Positions 49,501 through 59,775 of a stretch of 64,000 bases of DNA are shown here, in pieces; the first letter of the stretch is position 1; every line of letters starts with the position of its first letter. The DNA is taken from NCBI GenBank assembly GCA_958450365.1, contig CAUEEP010000078.1, forward strand, positions 1-64,000, in the 5' to 3' direction. The stretch is from Mesorhabditis belari. Taxonomy: Eukaryota > Nematoda > Chromadorea > Rhabditida > Rhabditidae. A program made the position numbers and the translations under genes. The notes under the pieces were generated by a model. It was not told the DNA's origin. It searched no databases and was given only the letters and a program-made list of their open reading frames with translations.

Positions 49501-52500
49501 ATATGGACCACCCTGTAATTTTCCATGTAACACCAACTCTCGCCATTCTTGAGCGCCTCATTGCGCGCCTTTCGCTCATCTTCGATGCGCTGTTTGATCT
49601 CAAAAAGACTTCTTGCGAGCTCGTCTTTTTGCTTCCTGAAATTAAAACTTAATGCAATGATTATTTCTCAAAAATTTCTTTACTAACTATTTCCATAAGT
49701 GTACTTTGTGCTCAAAAGTGTTAGAACACTTGGACCAAATTCTTTTTAAAAACTGTTGAATGAATGAAATTAAATGAAAAAGTGTTTGCCTGCGCCAAAA
49801 GCGGCGGTGTCATAGCATTTTTGAGCTCAAAATACTCTAACGAGAAATAACTATCAACTTTTTTGATAGTTGATATGAAATTTCTTGATAGATCAAGAAA
49901 CAAGAAAAAAAGAAAAAACTCACTGGAAGTCATCCCTTTGCTGCTTGATCTCTTTCAATTGTTGTTCGAATAGATGCGACTTTTTGATTGCATTTTCCAA
50001 TTCCGAATTTGCTCTCTCGTTTTCACTCGATAACATATCGCATTTCGTGCGGCAATCCTCCAAATCTTTTTGCGTGTTCGACTTGAGATTGTCGAGGAAA
50101 CGGATTTGCGCGTCGCGCTCCTCCAAGCGGCGTTGCATAGCATTGGATTCGCTCTCGAGATCGCGATATCTAAATTTAAAATATAAAATATATCTAAATT
50201 TTCAAGATAAATCAAGAATTCAAAGCCTTTCATTAATTAGAATAAAATTTTATGTAAAAAATAAAATTAGAAAAATATCTCGAATCCAATCAAACAGAGC
50301 CGGTAATTTTCTTTTACGAGTCGTTTTTTCTTTTTCTTTTACGACTCGTTGTCCTTTATGAGTTTTTTCAAAAGTTACCAAAAACATGTCACAAAAACAG
50401 CTCTTTCATTAGTTTTGACTCCAAAAATCTAAAATTCCCTTTTAACTTACTTGTCTTTAAGCGGGACAAGCTCTTGCTTCAACTTGTTGTTGTCCCGTTG
50501 CAAGTTCTCGATTCGACGATTCAGCTCGCTGATTCTAAAGGGGATTTTTGAGAATAATAATGAAAAACTTTGATTTTAACACATTCAAAACAAGATCTTT
50601 TGCTTTCTACAAGATTTTTACGAGGTTATTTCCCTTCCGAGCTGGAAGGACGTTCACAGTTTTATTATAAAGATGCGGACAGAACTTTTCAGCTTACATT
50701 CAAAAGATCATAACCTTCTTCAAAGACAATATTTCTTTAATCTCTTTTCAGATAAATGATTCTCAAACATTTCTCTTCATTTTGAGCCCTAATTTAAGTA
50801 AATCGGCTGTCTGTGAACTTTTTTAGACGAGCTAGAAGGGAAATAACTTAGAAAAATCAAAAAACCTTCTCGTGAATGTAAAGCTTTAAATCTTTAAGCT
50901 AGCTTTGCACTTTAAAAAGCTTTTTTCTCATAAAATCTTGAGAAATCAGTAAAGTTGACTGAAAAAAACTTTAGTATCGATTTATGACCAACCTATTCTT
51001 GTAATCCTCTTCCAAATGATTCATTTGTTCTTCTCCTTCGTCTCTCAATCTTTTCGCGTCTTCCGATGTCGCTTTTTGATATTGTTCTTGTAGTCGAGCC
51101 AACTCATCCTCCAGGAATTTCCTCGCTTTTTCGGCTGCCACCTTCTCCGACTCGGAATTTCTCAGCTTATCCTCCAATCTCCTCAAATTTCTCTCGTTCT
51201 CATCAACCAATTTCTGTTGATTTGCGATTTCTCTTTTTGCATCAGCCAATTGTTTGTCCAATCTTCTCCTTGCTTCTTCAGCTGTTTCAAACTTTGCGAT
51301 AAACTCTTTAGCCTGATTTTCAGCAATCTTCAGCTTTCTCTCGAGTTGTTGGAGTTCATTGTCTTTATTTCTAAAAGCATTCCTTGTCGCTCGAAGCACT
51401 TCAGTTGGTGAGATTGGGGTTTTGCCGGGTGACATCGATCGAGATCTCTTTATCTGAACCGTTCCATCTCTCACATTTTCCTGATCCAACGCCATTTCGT
51501 GCAACTTTTTCAGTGCCGACTGGCTGTCGTTGAGCTTTTCCTTTGCTCGTCGCAATTCCGCCTCCAATTCTGCGATTTTTCTCTGAGATTCGTCACCCTT
51601 TGACTCAAGTTCGATATTCCTTTCAATAGACTCCTCATATTTTTGCATCAACTCTTTGTGCAGCTCAGCATCGCCTTCAGAGCTTCCCGTATAACCCCTT
51701 TGCCCTCGCAATTCATCCAAATATGCTTTCAAATCTCCATCACCGCCGCCTCTCATTCTCTTGACTGCTTCAATGACTGTCAGCTCGTGATTGAACGTCG
51801 ATCCACCGCCTGTAGCAACTCCATCGATCCCACGAATCACTCGATTGAACTCAGCACGTTGATTGTCGAGATCCCGTTGTGTTTGGTCTTTTAAATCGTT
51901 GAATTGCTTTCGAACTCGTTGCAACTCTGTCCACAAGTCTAGCATTTTCTGCTGCTCATCAGACAGATATTGAGAAAGATTTCTTTCTTTTGCATTCCAT
52001 CCACGTTCCTTGTTTTGGTGATCTTGAGATATTGCTTGTGCTTGTCGACGGAGGCTCTCGATCTCGTTTGCCAGCTGGTTGTTGACTGCCGCTGCGTTGT
52101 CGAGTTGGAGACGCAACTCGTCGGATCTGAAAATGGGATTATCATTTTCGTTGGGAATTTTCGTTCTAGACCCGATTCAGCAACAGAGCAAGTCTTTAAC
52201 TTTTGAGATCGGTTTTCGATGTTTCGTTGAACTATCATTTCCCTAATCTCCTCATTTCTCACCTCCTTCTCTCCTCATCCAGTTTCGCGTCAAAATTCGC
52301 ATTCGTATCCCCACCAATCGGGTACAAACCCCCTCCACCAGCTCCACCCTCACCCCAAATGTTGAGGTTAATGTTCTGTCGACGAGCCGGACTCCACAAC
52401 TCGACACGGCTAAATTTCAAATGATTAAGTTATTGACTTTTTGACTTTTTCTTTACCTTCTTCCTCCATACGGATCTCCAATCCCTCCACCAGTCGCTCC

Positions 52501-54930
52501 AGTCGAGAATCCACCGCCACTTGCTCCAGTGTCCACGAAAATTGATGGATCCAATCCCATTCCTCCGTCATCCAAATAACGCTTCCGAGCTCCGACCATT
52601 TTTCCCTCGAGTTCGGCGATGTGTTTGCGGTACTCGGAGACCTGAAACTTGCTGGTTACGAGGTTACGAGAAATTTGGTAGATTTAGACCCAGGTTAGGC
52701 CAAGCTAGGTAAAGTGAGTGCCAGTTCAGAAACCAGGAGCTGGTTTGTCCTCTGAGCTAGGACCTTGTGGCTACCAGAAGCGGTGAAAACCCTCCTTTGC
52801 AGCCTTAGATATATTCCTGTACTTGGAGTGCTTTGGTTTTTAAATCCATACCAAATCAGGTGAGAACTAAAGTATCACAGAACTTTTGTAACTTTCTAAT
52901 TCTTATAAAGCTTTTCAATGATTAACGCAATCAATGATTAACGTTTACAAACCTTTTGCTGCAAAGAGTGCATCATATCCGAATACTCTTTCTGCTGTTC
53001 GACATTGCTATCGATTCTTTTCTTGAATTTATTCAAATCATCTTGTGTTCGATCTAAACGAGCCGCCGTCGATCCCCTTCCCGGGTCGAAATCCAACAAA
53101 TCGTCGTCGAACGATGACGTGTTGTGGTAATTTGTTTCACCATTTGTATCCCTAAAATGTTTTTTATTGAAACACTAAACAAGGGGAAATCTTGAGGGGA
53201 GAAATCTTGTCTGTGCAAGTGTGATTACCCAAGGAAATCGGAGAATTTGCCGATTTCGGAATCCCTAGAATTTGAGGTTTAGGAAAAGATTTCTTAACAA
53301 AGCCGAATCCTGACTGCGAATATTGAGTGTTAACAAAACCGAATTCTGAGAATCTCTGACAACTCCGACAATCCTGACAACTCTGACAATTCTGACAATT
53401 CTGACATTCTGACACGATTCTGACAATCTCCAAATAAAAGTTCTATGCATTTTTATTGAATACACTAGATTTTAAGTTAAACTCTTTATGATTCATACCT
53501 ATGAAATCTTGAAATTTGAAGTTTAAAGTCTAAACCCACCAATAGAATTCTCCATAATGAGAGCGAGAGCCTGGGCTGTCGGGTTCACGGGATTGACGCT
53601 CTCCATCACCTCAAATTATTTGTTCTTGCAGATTAAAGAAATTAAAATGGCCACCAAGTTCGCCTCTTTATTGAACCCTCTTGATTACTTGGTTTTGGGA
53701 ATTCTTTAGCAAAAGCTTCAAAAGTATTGGTACACCACAATTGATGCTCTCAAAAAAGCTTTGGTGAAAGCTTGGGATTTGTTCGAGCCGATTGGTCGAA
53801 TTGTTCGAGCCGATTGTTTGAATTATTCGAGCCGATTGTTCGAATTGTTCGAGCCGATTGTTTGAATTATTCGAGCCGATTGGTCGAATTGTTCGAGCCG
53901 ATTGGACGAATTGTTCGACTCGATTGTTCGAATTGTTCGACCATTCTTGCAAACCTTCGTAAACGGGTTAAGAAATGTATTGAGGGGGAAACTTTCAACA
54001 AATTCTTCTCATTTTTATTTTCCCTTTTTGTTATTCAATGCTTCAATGCTAAATTCTAAAAAGTTTACTAGAAATTTGAGTTTGAAAGTTTGAAATCTGA
54101 GTTACAGTTATCGACATCGATAGTCCTTAAAAAGAAGTCCGTTTAGTCCGTTTATTATGGGGAAACCCTGTAAATTCGATAATCCGGTAAATCCACACCT
54201 CCTCCCGAATTTCTCGGTATCTCGATTGTTCCCGCTCGATCACCGGTGTCGCCTGGCGGGATGTAAATCTCTCCACCAATCCCGGTGCTTTGGGTGTCCT
54301 CGTGATCACCCATCACTCCGGAAATACCTAAAAAATGTACTTTTAATTTGTACTTTTAAGAATTCACAAAGATTTTTGCTAAGAAAACAATGAAAGACTT
54401 GAAGATTCAGCGAAATGAAAAGACTAAATGACGAAGATCATAAAGCTTTAAGATTTAAAAGATAAAGAGTTTCAAATCGTTCAAATAAATCGTTTTTCAT
54501 TGGTTTATAGGTTTTCAACAACAGAGAATCTCTCGAAAGTACCTGCAATAAGCTCGGCCCGTTCCCTTTCTTCAGCTTCTTTTCTAAATCTCCTTCTTTC
54601 TCTCTTTTCTTGTCTTTTCTTTTGTCTTTCTAGAGCTGATGCTGTTTCTGAAGAGGTTAACGGACGAACGGATACTCTTGACGAAACGTGTGTCCACTTT
54701 CCTGGCTTTATCTGCTCACTTCGAACACACGGTGATGAGCACCTTGATGTGTCTGAACTTTCAGCGCTCGAGTGAGTCTTGTTGAGTAAAGATTGGGGAG
54801 AAAGGCAACGATTTGCTTGGATTGATTGTGAGGGTGGATCTTTGAGTTGACTTTCTTCCTCAGCTTCCTCTTGTACGATCAATTGCCGGGCAGACGCCTG
54901 AGTGCTATTGACGCCGCAGCTGAAGAACAT
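37540..54930 (-). CDS. che-10: Rootletin (CROCC / CHE-10-like ciliary rootlet protein)
   Basis: Rootletin polymerises into the ciliary rootlet at the base of sensory cilia. About 35 exons were traced with matching phases, the largest 52126-50993. Others include 54930-54543, 54327-54199, 53609-53540, 53151-52953, 52641-52457, 52409-52263, 50169-49924, 48600-48381, 48014-47756, 45385-44835, 42555-42260, 41429-41057, 39947-39797, 39664-39644, 39517-39360 and 38936-38873. A short final exon is proposed at about 37557-37540 (TTTCAG acceptor, TAA, AATAAA). The product is about 2,300 residues, almost entirely heptad coiled coil. The block [20 protein letters not shown] is the clearest rootletin signature. 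Glycine-rich linkers with recurring NIN and D/E-I-P motifs break the coils. The start is uncertain: ATG at 54930 reads [11 protein letters not shown], and another ATG lies slightly upstream in another frame. I saw no frameshift in the exons checked. Confidence 0.88.
38195..38760. repeat. Inverted repeat ([16 protein letters not shown] arms) near the rootletin 3' end
   Basis: The arm gatgcataagtctttacaat near 38203 recurs inverted near 38725-38750, and atttctctgcaaaatggctt near 38298 recurs inverted near 38605. Both strands thus give the same short frame, an artefact of the palindrome. It lies between the last two proposed rootletin exons. Confidence 0.7.
38970..39170. repeat. Satellite-like array in a rootletin intron (same family as 21865)
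   Basis: Units of tctagactgaatacc with joining segments (gtaatgcagctaatctggac) repeat about ten times. Read on the other strand, it matches the SMYD intron array at 21865-22120 almost word for word. Confidence 0.8.
39644..39664 (-). CDS. che-10: 21-nt microexon of the rootletin gene
   Basis: On the minus strand TTTTAG precedes and GTTAGT follows a 21-base segment. The flanking exons (39797-39947 and 39360-39517) both use phase 2, so the microexon inserts exactly seven residues (GLHPRIG) into the glycine-rich tail without shifting frame, and could be skipped freely. The sense of the insert, glycine-flanked like its neighbours, supports it. Chance cannot be excluded at this length. Confidence 0.5.
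39969..40686. mobile_element. Palindromic MITE, ~720 bp, rootletin intron
   Basis: Arms of over 200 bp face each other. The left has agtgtaactcagcactcaga and acagtggattcttaggtttg, the right the inverses ctgagtgctgagttacactt and caaacctaagaatccactgt. The ends are cagggtattcaataattacc and gcaattattgaacaccctat. It ends about 20 bases before a rootletin acceptor (39948). Confidence 0.85.
41440..41955. mobile_element. Nested inverted-repeat element, rootletin intron
   Basis: Several arms carry the same phrase in both orientations: gacagctcagcatcacgata and caccaaatttcttggtgttg, and gtttttgtaccaatcgac against gtcgattggtacaaaaac. The phrase caaagttaaattgcc occurs four times. The centre is a GC-rich hairpin (ggggcggagccag / gagctccgccccc). 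Confidence 0.75.
42712..42791 (+). tRNA. tRNA-like sequence in a rootletin intron, probably a pseudogene
   Basis: An A box (GTCCGAGTGGTCTAATGCG) and a B box (GGGTTCGATCCCCC) are spaced as in a long-variable-arm tRNA. The T-arm folds well (GCGGG-TTCGATC-CCCGT), but the acceptor and anticodon stems do not. It lies antisense in the intron between rootletin exons ending about 42830 and starting about 42555. Confidence 0.35.
44035..44585. mobile_element. Inverted-repeat element, rootletin intron
   Basis: Arms gtaacctgttttcctgcaaa through atttctgaaagctgaaatg and the inverse (gctttcagaaaatgtcat through catgaaaacaggttt) bracket about 550 bp. The inner arm tcgaatggtagtaaaacgg recurs inverted. No transposase is present. 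Confidence 0.75.
47243..47607. mobile_element. Palindromic MITE, ~365 bp, rootletin intron
   Basis: Left arm ttctgttatttgtagacgaa and aaatacatattattttctgt; right arm atatatagaaaatgatgtgt and ttcgtctacaaataacgg. The right end reads gggtcaccctgta, resembling mariner-type CAGGGTG termini. Confidence 0.75.
48778..49516. mobile_element. TIR element, ~740 bp with ~150-bp arms, rootletin intron
   Basis: The left arm includes tcgaaaatgtgttagattac and gcccgatcggttggctataa. The right arm carries ttatagccgaccgattgggc and gtaatctgacacattttcga. The outer end accaccctgtaattttcc lies about 20 bases from the exon donor at about 49538. No transposase is visible. Confidence 0.8.
50600..50905. repeat. Weak inverted repeat in a rootletin intron
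   Basis: The phrase ggttatttcccttccgagct returns inverted as agctagaagggaaataactt near 50830, with tcacagttt against ctgtgaact inside. It is probably an old MITE. Confidence 0.5.
53340..53420. repeat. TGACAATTC tandem repeat in a rootletin intron
   Basis: About eight 9-bp units (ctgacaatt) in the intron between the exons at 53540 and 53151. Confidence 0.8.
53780..53945. repeat. ATTGTTCGAGCCGATTG tandem repeat in a rootletin intron
   Basis: About nine 17-18 bp units (gaattgttcgagccgattg with variants). Just upstream, 53640-53780 reads like a fragment of transposase tail (PLDYLVLGI, then [14 protein letters not shown]), so the array may have grown inside a mariner relic. Confidence 0.75.
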
Positions 54931-55037
54931 CCAGTGCGCTCACAGCGCTCGTCATGCTAAATGAGAAAATGTTGATCTTTGATTTGCGATTCTTGGTTAA
55001 CATTTGAGATACAGAAAGATGCATTAATCAGTTACAG

Positions 55038-55268
55038 TACTGGACAATGCAATACCATATTTGAAAAACGATCGTCACTTTCGCGCCTCTGTAACTCCCT
55101 TGTCTTTGAGTTTAAACTATTAGTGTTATACATTTTCTGAAAGCTCTTTTCAAGGGCTACACAATGGTAATATTAATATTTAGAAATACGGTAAAGACAA
55201 GGGAGTTACAGACGCGCGAAAGTGACGATCGTTTTTCAAATATGATATTTCATTGTCCAGTAGTGTAC
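55038..55268. mobile_element. Palindromic MITE, ~230 bp
   Basis: The arms tactggacaatgcaatacca and aacgatcgtcactttcgcgc mirror gcgcgaaagtgacgatcgtt and tgatatttcattgtccagta. The centre is short. A solo arm of the same family is present at 22764-22813. Confidence 0.85.
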
Positions 55269-55674
55269 CTAAATTCTTTTACACTTTAACTTTTCAAAAG
55301 CATAAGTAGCTTGTTAGTACAGATTTTCAGACAGCTATCTAAGTATCTAAAAGTTTTGAATCTTAAGACATGATTTAAAAGGTTTTGAAGTCTAGCTCAT
55401 CTCTGATTCATCCACTAGAACAGCATTTCTAATCCTCAATCAAAAACCAACCCAAACAAAATCAATTGCAAACTTTCTCTAGAAATAAACTAGCTGAATA
55501 GGCTTGACAAATTTGGTAGTCAGAATTTCAAGGGATTTGGGTTAGTTATGAAGGTTGTCCAAAGTGACACAATGTGCGTCCCTTTCTCTTCTCTTTCTTC
55601 ATTGCTCTGTCGACCACACATAATTGCAGCCATTCCTGTCTTTTCCTCTCTTTAACCTCTAAAAGGCGTCAGAA

Positions 55675-55802
55675 ATTTTGCGCGGGTGTAAGGAGTTAAG
55701 AGATTGAAAGGAGGAGATCGATGTCTTTCTGAAAGCCTCTAGGGATTCTTGGCCCTGATTAGCTGGGATTCATTGGAAAAATGGTTGGGCTAATGAAGAG
55801 AT
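55675..55802. repeat. Direct repeat, left copy, flanking a 15-bp array
   Basis: Begins attttgcgcgggtgtaagga and contains ggaggagatcgatgtctttc and ttgggctaatgaag. The partner is 56341-56482. Confidence 0.85.
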
Positions 55803-56004
55803 CTGATTTCTAAGAAGCAAGATTTACTAGATTTTATTCCTGGATTGCAAGCCAACGTACTTGTGAATACAATGAATGAATACATGCAAGCCAACGTACA
55901 ATATGGCTTTTAAGATCCATCTTTTTCAAATAGATACTTGCAATTGATTAGATAAAAGTTAGGTTCGGATTTCAATAGTGATTTGAGGCCAGGAAGATTC
56001 AAGC

Positions 56005-56306
56005 AACTTTAACTCAAGCAACTTTAACTCAAGCAACTTTAACTCAAGCAACTTTAACTCAAGCAACTTTAACTCAAGCAACTTTAACTCAAGCAACTTT
56101 AACTCAAGCAACTTTAACTCAAGCAACTTTAACTCAAGCAACTTTAACTCAAGCAACTTTAACTCAAGCAACTTTAACTCAAGCAACTTTAACTCAAGCA
56201 ACTTTAACTCAAGCAACTTTAACTCAAGCAACTTTAACTCAAGCAACTTTAACTCAAGCAACTTTAACTCAAGCAACTTTAACTCAAGCAACTTTAACTC
56301 AAGCAA
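56005..56306. repeat. Near-perfect 15-bp minisatellite, AACTCAAGCAACTTT
   Basis: Twenty consecutive 15-bp units without visible substitutions, then degenerate half-units. The minus-strand frame of LLELK repeats is an artefact of the 15-bp periodicity. Such uniformity suggests recent expansion. Confidence 0.95.
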
Positions 56307-56340
56307 ACTCAAGCTTCAAGTTTTCAAGCGACTCAAGCAA

Positions 56341-56482
56341 ATTTTGCGCGGGTGTAAAGAGTTAAGAGATTGAAAGGAGGAGATCGATGTCTTTCTGAAA
56401 GCCTCTAGGGACTGGCCCTGATTAGCTGGAATTCATTTTGGGTGCTTAGGCAAGATTTGGTTGGGCTAATGAAGCGATATCT
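56341..56482. repeat. Direct repeat, right copy, flanking a 15-bp array
   Basis: Matches 55675-55802 with a short deletion (gattcttggccc shortened to gactggccc) and a 15-base insertion (gtgcttaggcaagat). Confidence 0.85.
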
Positions 56483-57394
56483 CTAACAAGCTCCAAGATT
56501 TCACAGATTCCAAAGGTTTGATGTGAAATCATCCAATTTAAAAATCATCCAATCATCCAATTTGACTTTGAATTCAAAAATGTTCTTTCTTTACAAACAC
56601 TAGTGGAGAAAATCAGCCGCCAGAAGTTTGAAATGTTGAGCGAAGCAACTTTTGAAACTTTCCGAGTAACTTTTTCAAATCGAAATGAGTTGGCTTGTGA
56701 AAACTTGTAAATACAGCCAGAGCTTTAGCTTTCAAAAGAGTGCAGATTAATGTTTATGTTCTTAAACAAGCTCAGTTAGTTTAGAAAAATTCAGATTTAT
56801 TTTAGAGTCAGATTTAAAATCTCTAGAAAAGCAGGATTTGGTTTTCAAATCGAAATTTAAAGTCCAATCGAAGAAAAATGTACTTTCGCGTAAAGGAACA
56901 CATTTTGCAATGCGTTTACACTTTGTTTTTTTTTGTACTAATGTGACCGAGAATGGGTAAAGAAACGAAAAAAATAAAAAAGAATAAAGGAATGGGTAGG
57001 AAATGTGTTCAGAAATTTATGAGCTTTCCGGGAAAGTCGAAAAGAGAAGGAACGCCGAAAGAGAAGAAAGAGAAAGGGAATTGTATAGATTCAAAAGTCA
57101 CACATCTTTCCCGGTTAATTACTAATCCGAATCGAAAAAGAAAGCTGTTGTTGGTGGATTAAATTGTACTGTTTTCTAAGAATAGATCTGGGAAATGGGG
57201 GATTTTGAATGGCTTTTGAATGGCTTTTGAATGGCTTTTGAATTGTGAGTTGAATTGCAATTTGAATTGTGATTTGAATTGCAATTTGATATTTGAATAG
57301 AATAGAGAATAGAATTTGAATAGAGTTTTCAGACATGCTGAATTAGGCTCGTACTTTGTGCTTGGCAAGATGCAAACTTTTTGGCATACTTATT

Positions 57395-57505
57395 TGATTG
57401 ATTGATTCAAGATCTTCAGTTGATTTAGTTGATTTAGTTGCTTTAGTTGATTCAGTTGATTTAGTTGATTCAGTTAATTCAGTTGATTTAGTTGATTTAG
57501 TTGTT
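57395..57505. repeat. GTTGATTTA tandem repeat
   Basis: About eleven 9-bp units (ttagttgat / tcagttgat). A related TTTGAATGGC and TTGAATTGC series precedes it at 57205-57300. Confidence 0.8.
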
Positions 57506-59494
57506 TTATTTGATCCAAGATTCAAAACTTTGGGGTTGCTGAAAACGCTTAGTTTGTGACAAACTAAAGACTCAAATCCAATAAAAATCCTTGTCCAATA
57601 AAAGGAAGATCAAGTATACCAGAAGCTCATTTATTTGAGCACAAAGTACAGGCCAATGCCCAGATATGTTGTGCCAGAAAGCGTGCGTTTGTGTGCACAA
57701 AATACAACCCAAAATATATCCAGTATCGTCTACCAGAAAGCCTGCATTTATGTGAGCGCAAAGCACTAGTAAAACCTTGTTTTCTACCTCGTAAACTCAC
57801 GTCTTCTAAAGCATTAAACTTTACGCTTTTTTGATTCTTTTAATTACCCAACAAGTAAAATTCAATTCAAGTAAATTTCAATGCCAATTTTCAATGCCAA
57901 TTTTCAAGAAAATTCTCTAAAAAGTCGATAAAGGCTAGTAGAGTAGAAAGTTTGAAAAAATGAGTGAAAAAAGAAGCGAGTAACCGACAAACAATTATGC
58001 AACACACAGCTCAGAAGACTGAAAAGACGGGGAAAAAGAAGAGAGAAAGGGGAAATTGAAGAATCTAAAAAGAGAGTGAGTGTTTGTAGTCTTTTCTGCC
58101 AAAAAAAAAAAAAAATGTTGCAACTCGCTCACTTTCTGGTTGTGAATGGGGCACAGGAAAAAAAAACTGGACAAGCCTTTTTCAGGCACTCTTTTTCACC
58201 TCAGATTTCAGGGTCACCTCTACGCATAATGCTACTTATATGTGGGTATTTTTGAAAGAGAATTACTGACTACTTCTTTAGAAGGTTTACTTTGGATATC
58301 TTGTAAACGTTTGGATATCTTGTAAACGTTTGGATATCTTGTAAACGCATGGTTTCTGGTGCACTTAAACCTTTCTTCTTGTGACCTTCGTCTTCCTGTA
58401 GAAGATTTGTTATACAAGATTTGTTTGAAAAGACTGCGGTGGCTAATTTGCGCCAAATTTTGCGTTTAACTTGCCATAACTTCTTTCTAAATGGATCAAT
58501 CTTTATGATTTTGATGTCATTTTATAGATCTCAACAAGTGCAACAAAATGGTACCAAGAATCATCAAGATTTGCCGATTTATAAAGAAATTTATGGCGAG
58601 TTGCACCAGATTTGTTACGTTTACACGATTTGAGCACAAAGTAGGCTCCAAGTCGAATTGTTTATTGGTGTACTTTGTGCTTATTGTTAAATTTTGGAAA
58701 CTATCTCTTTCTGGTACATCGAAATCTGCAGAATTAGGACAGTACAGTCGGAAATACGTGGAATTGAGTACACTCTAAAGAGTGCGTTTCTGTTGCGTTT
58801 GCGTTTTCGATCTGACAATGTTTGTGAAGCCGTTTAGGCTCTGAATTAGAGCTTTGCAGTATCCCTATCCTACTCAATCCTCTATAACATCACCTATTTA
58901 GCGCACTGCTTCACCAATGAAAATCTAGGTGCGCCAGAAAGGGTACGTTTCCCTTTTTGAGTAGAAAATACGACCAAAGAACAGTCTGTTTTAGTGTCAG
59001 TAATTCAAGTAACGTCATCAATCCTCACCTCCTAGCTAATAATGCAAATTTTTCCCCCATTTACAATACCTATTCAATTCCATTTCAAAATAATGATCCT
59101 CTTTCCTTTTAACGAGTCACACACCAACAAAAATGTACCCTATTATGGGGAAATGTGAGAGGAAAAGAAAGAAGAAAAGAAAGAAGAAAAGAAAGAAGAA
59201 AAGAAAGAAGAAAAGAAAGAAAAAAAGGTGGAAACAATTTCCATGGATACGCCTACTCTTTTCACTCTTTTAGCACCAGCCCACTTTTGGTGTATAAAGG
59301 GAAATGTGGAAAAGAGTACTGAAGTAGCCTCTTCAATACACTCAAAGTGATGGGGAGAAGTTTGTAGTCGGAAAGGAGGGAAGGACAAAAATAACTGTAC
59401 AATCAAGCGATGCCTAGACATAAAGCCAAATCGAGAATGAACTCAATAAGAATGGCATTGGGTTGGGGAAATGGTGCCGAAAATCAAAGAAGTC

Positions 59495-59775
59495 GCGAAG
59501 ACTTCTAGCAAACTTCTAGCAGACTTCTAGCAAACTTCTAGCAGACTTCTAGTAGACTTCTAGCAGACTTCTAGGCTTTGTAAGGCTTCGGATACTGATA
59601 TTGGGAGGAATTAAATGAAAAATTCTAGCTAAACGAAATCCATCGGTTTTTGTTGACAGCCTTGGCAAACTCGTTGACTTTTTTGTGTGAAGGGCAAGCT
59701 TTTCAAAGTCGTCTTACTTTAAAGTCGTGTTACTTTAAAGTCGTGTTACTTTAAAGTCGTGTTACTTTAAAGTCA
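59495..59775. repeat. Two short arrays: GACTTCTAGCA and TTACTTTAAAGTCGTG
   Basis: Seven 11-bp units at 59495-59575 and four 16-bp units at 59710-59775, separated by unique sequence. Confidence 0.85.

Noticed and set aside
55959..56312. 117-residue LLELK repeat protein
   Set aside because: It is created by the 15-bp minisatellite. There is no start context, splice signal or non-repeat domain.
57835..57860. Spliced-leader RNA gene (TTTTAATTACCCAACAAG resembles nematode SL1)
   Set aside because: Only the middle of the SL1 sequence matches. The end differs, no GT donor follows at the right place, and no Sm-binding site lies downstream.
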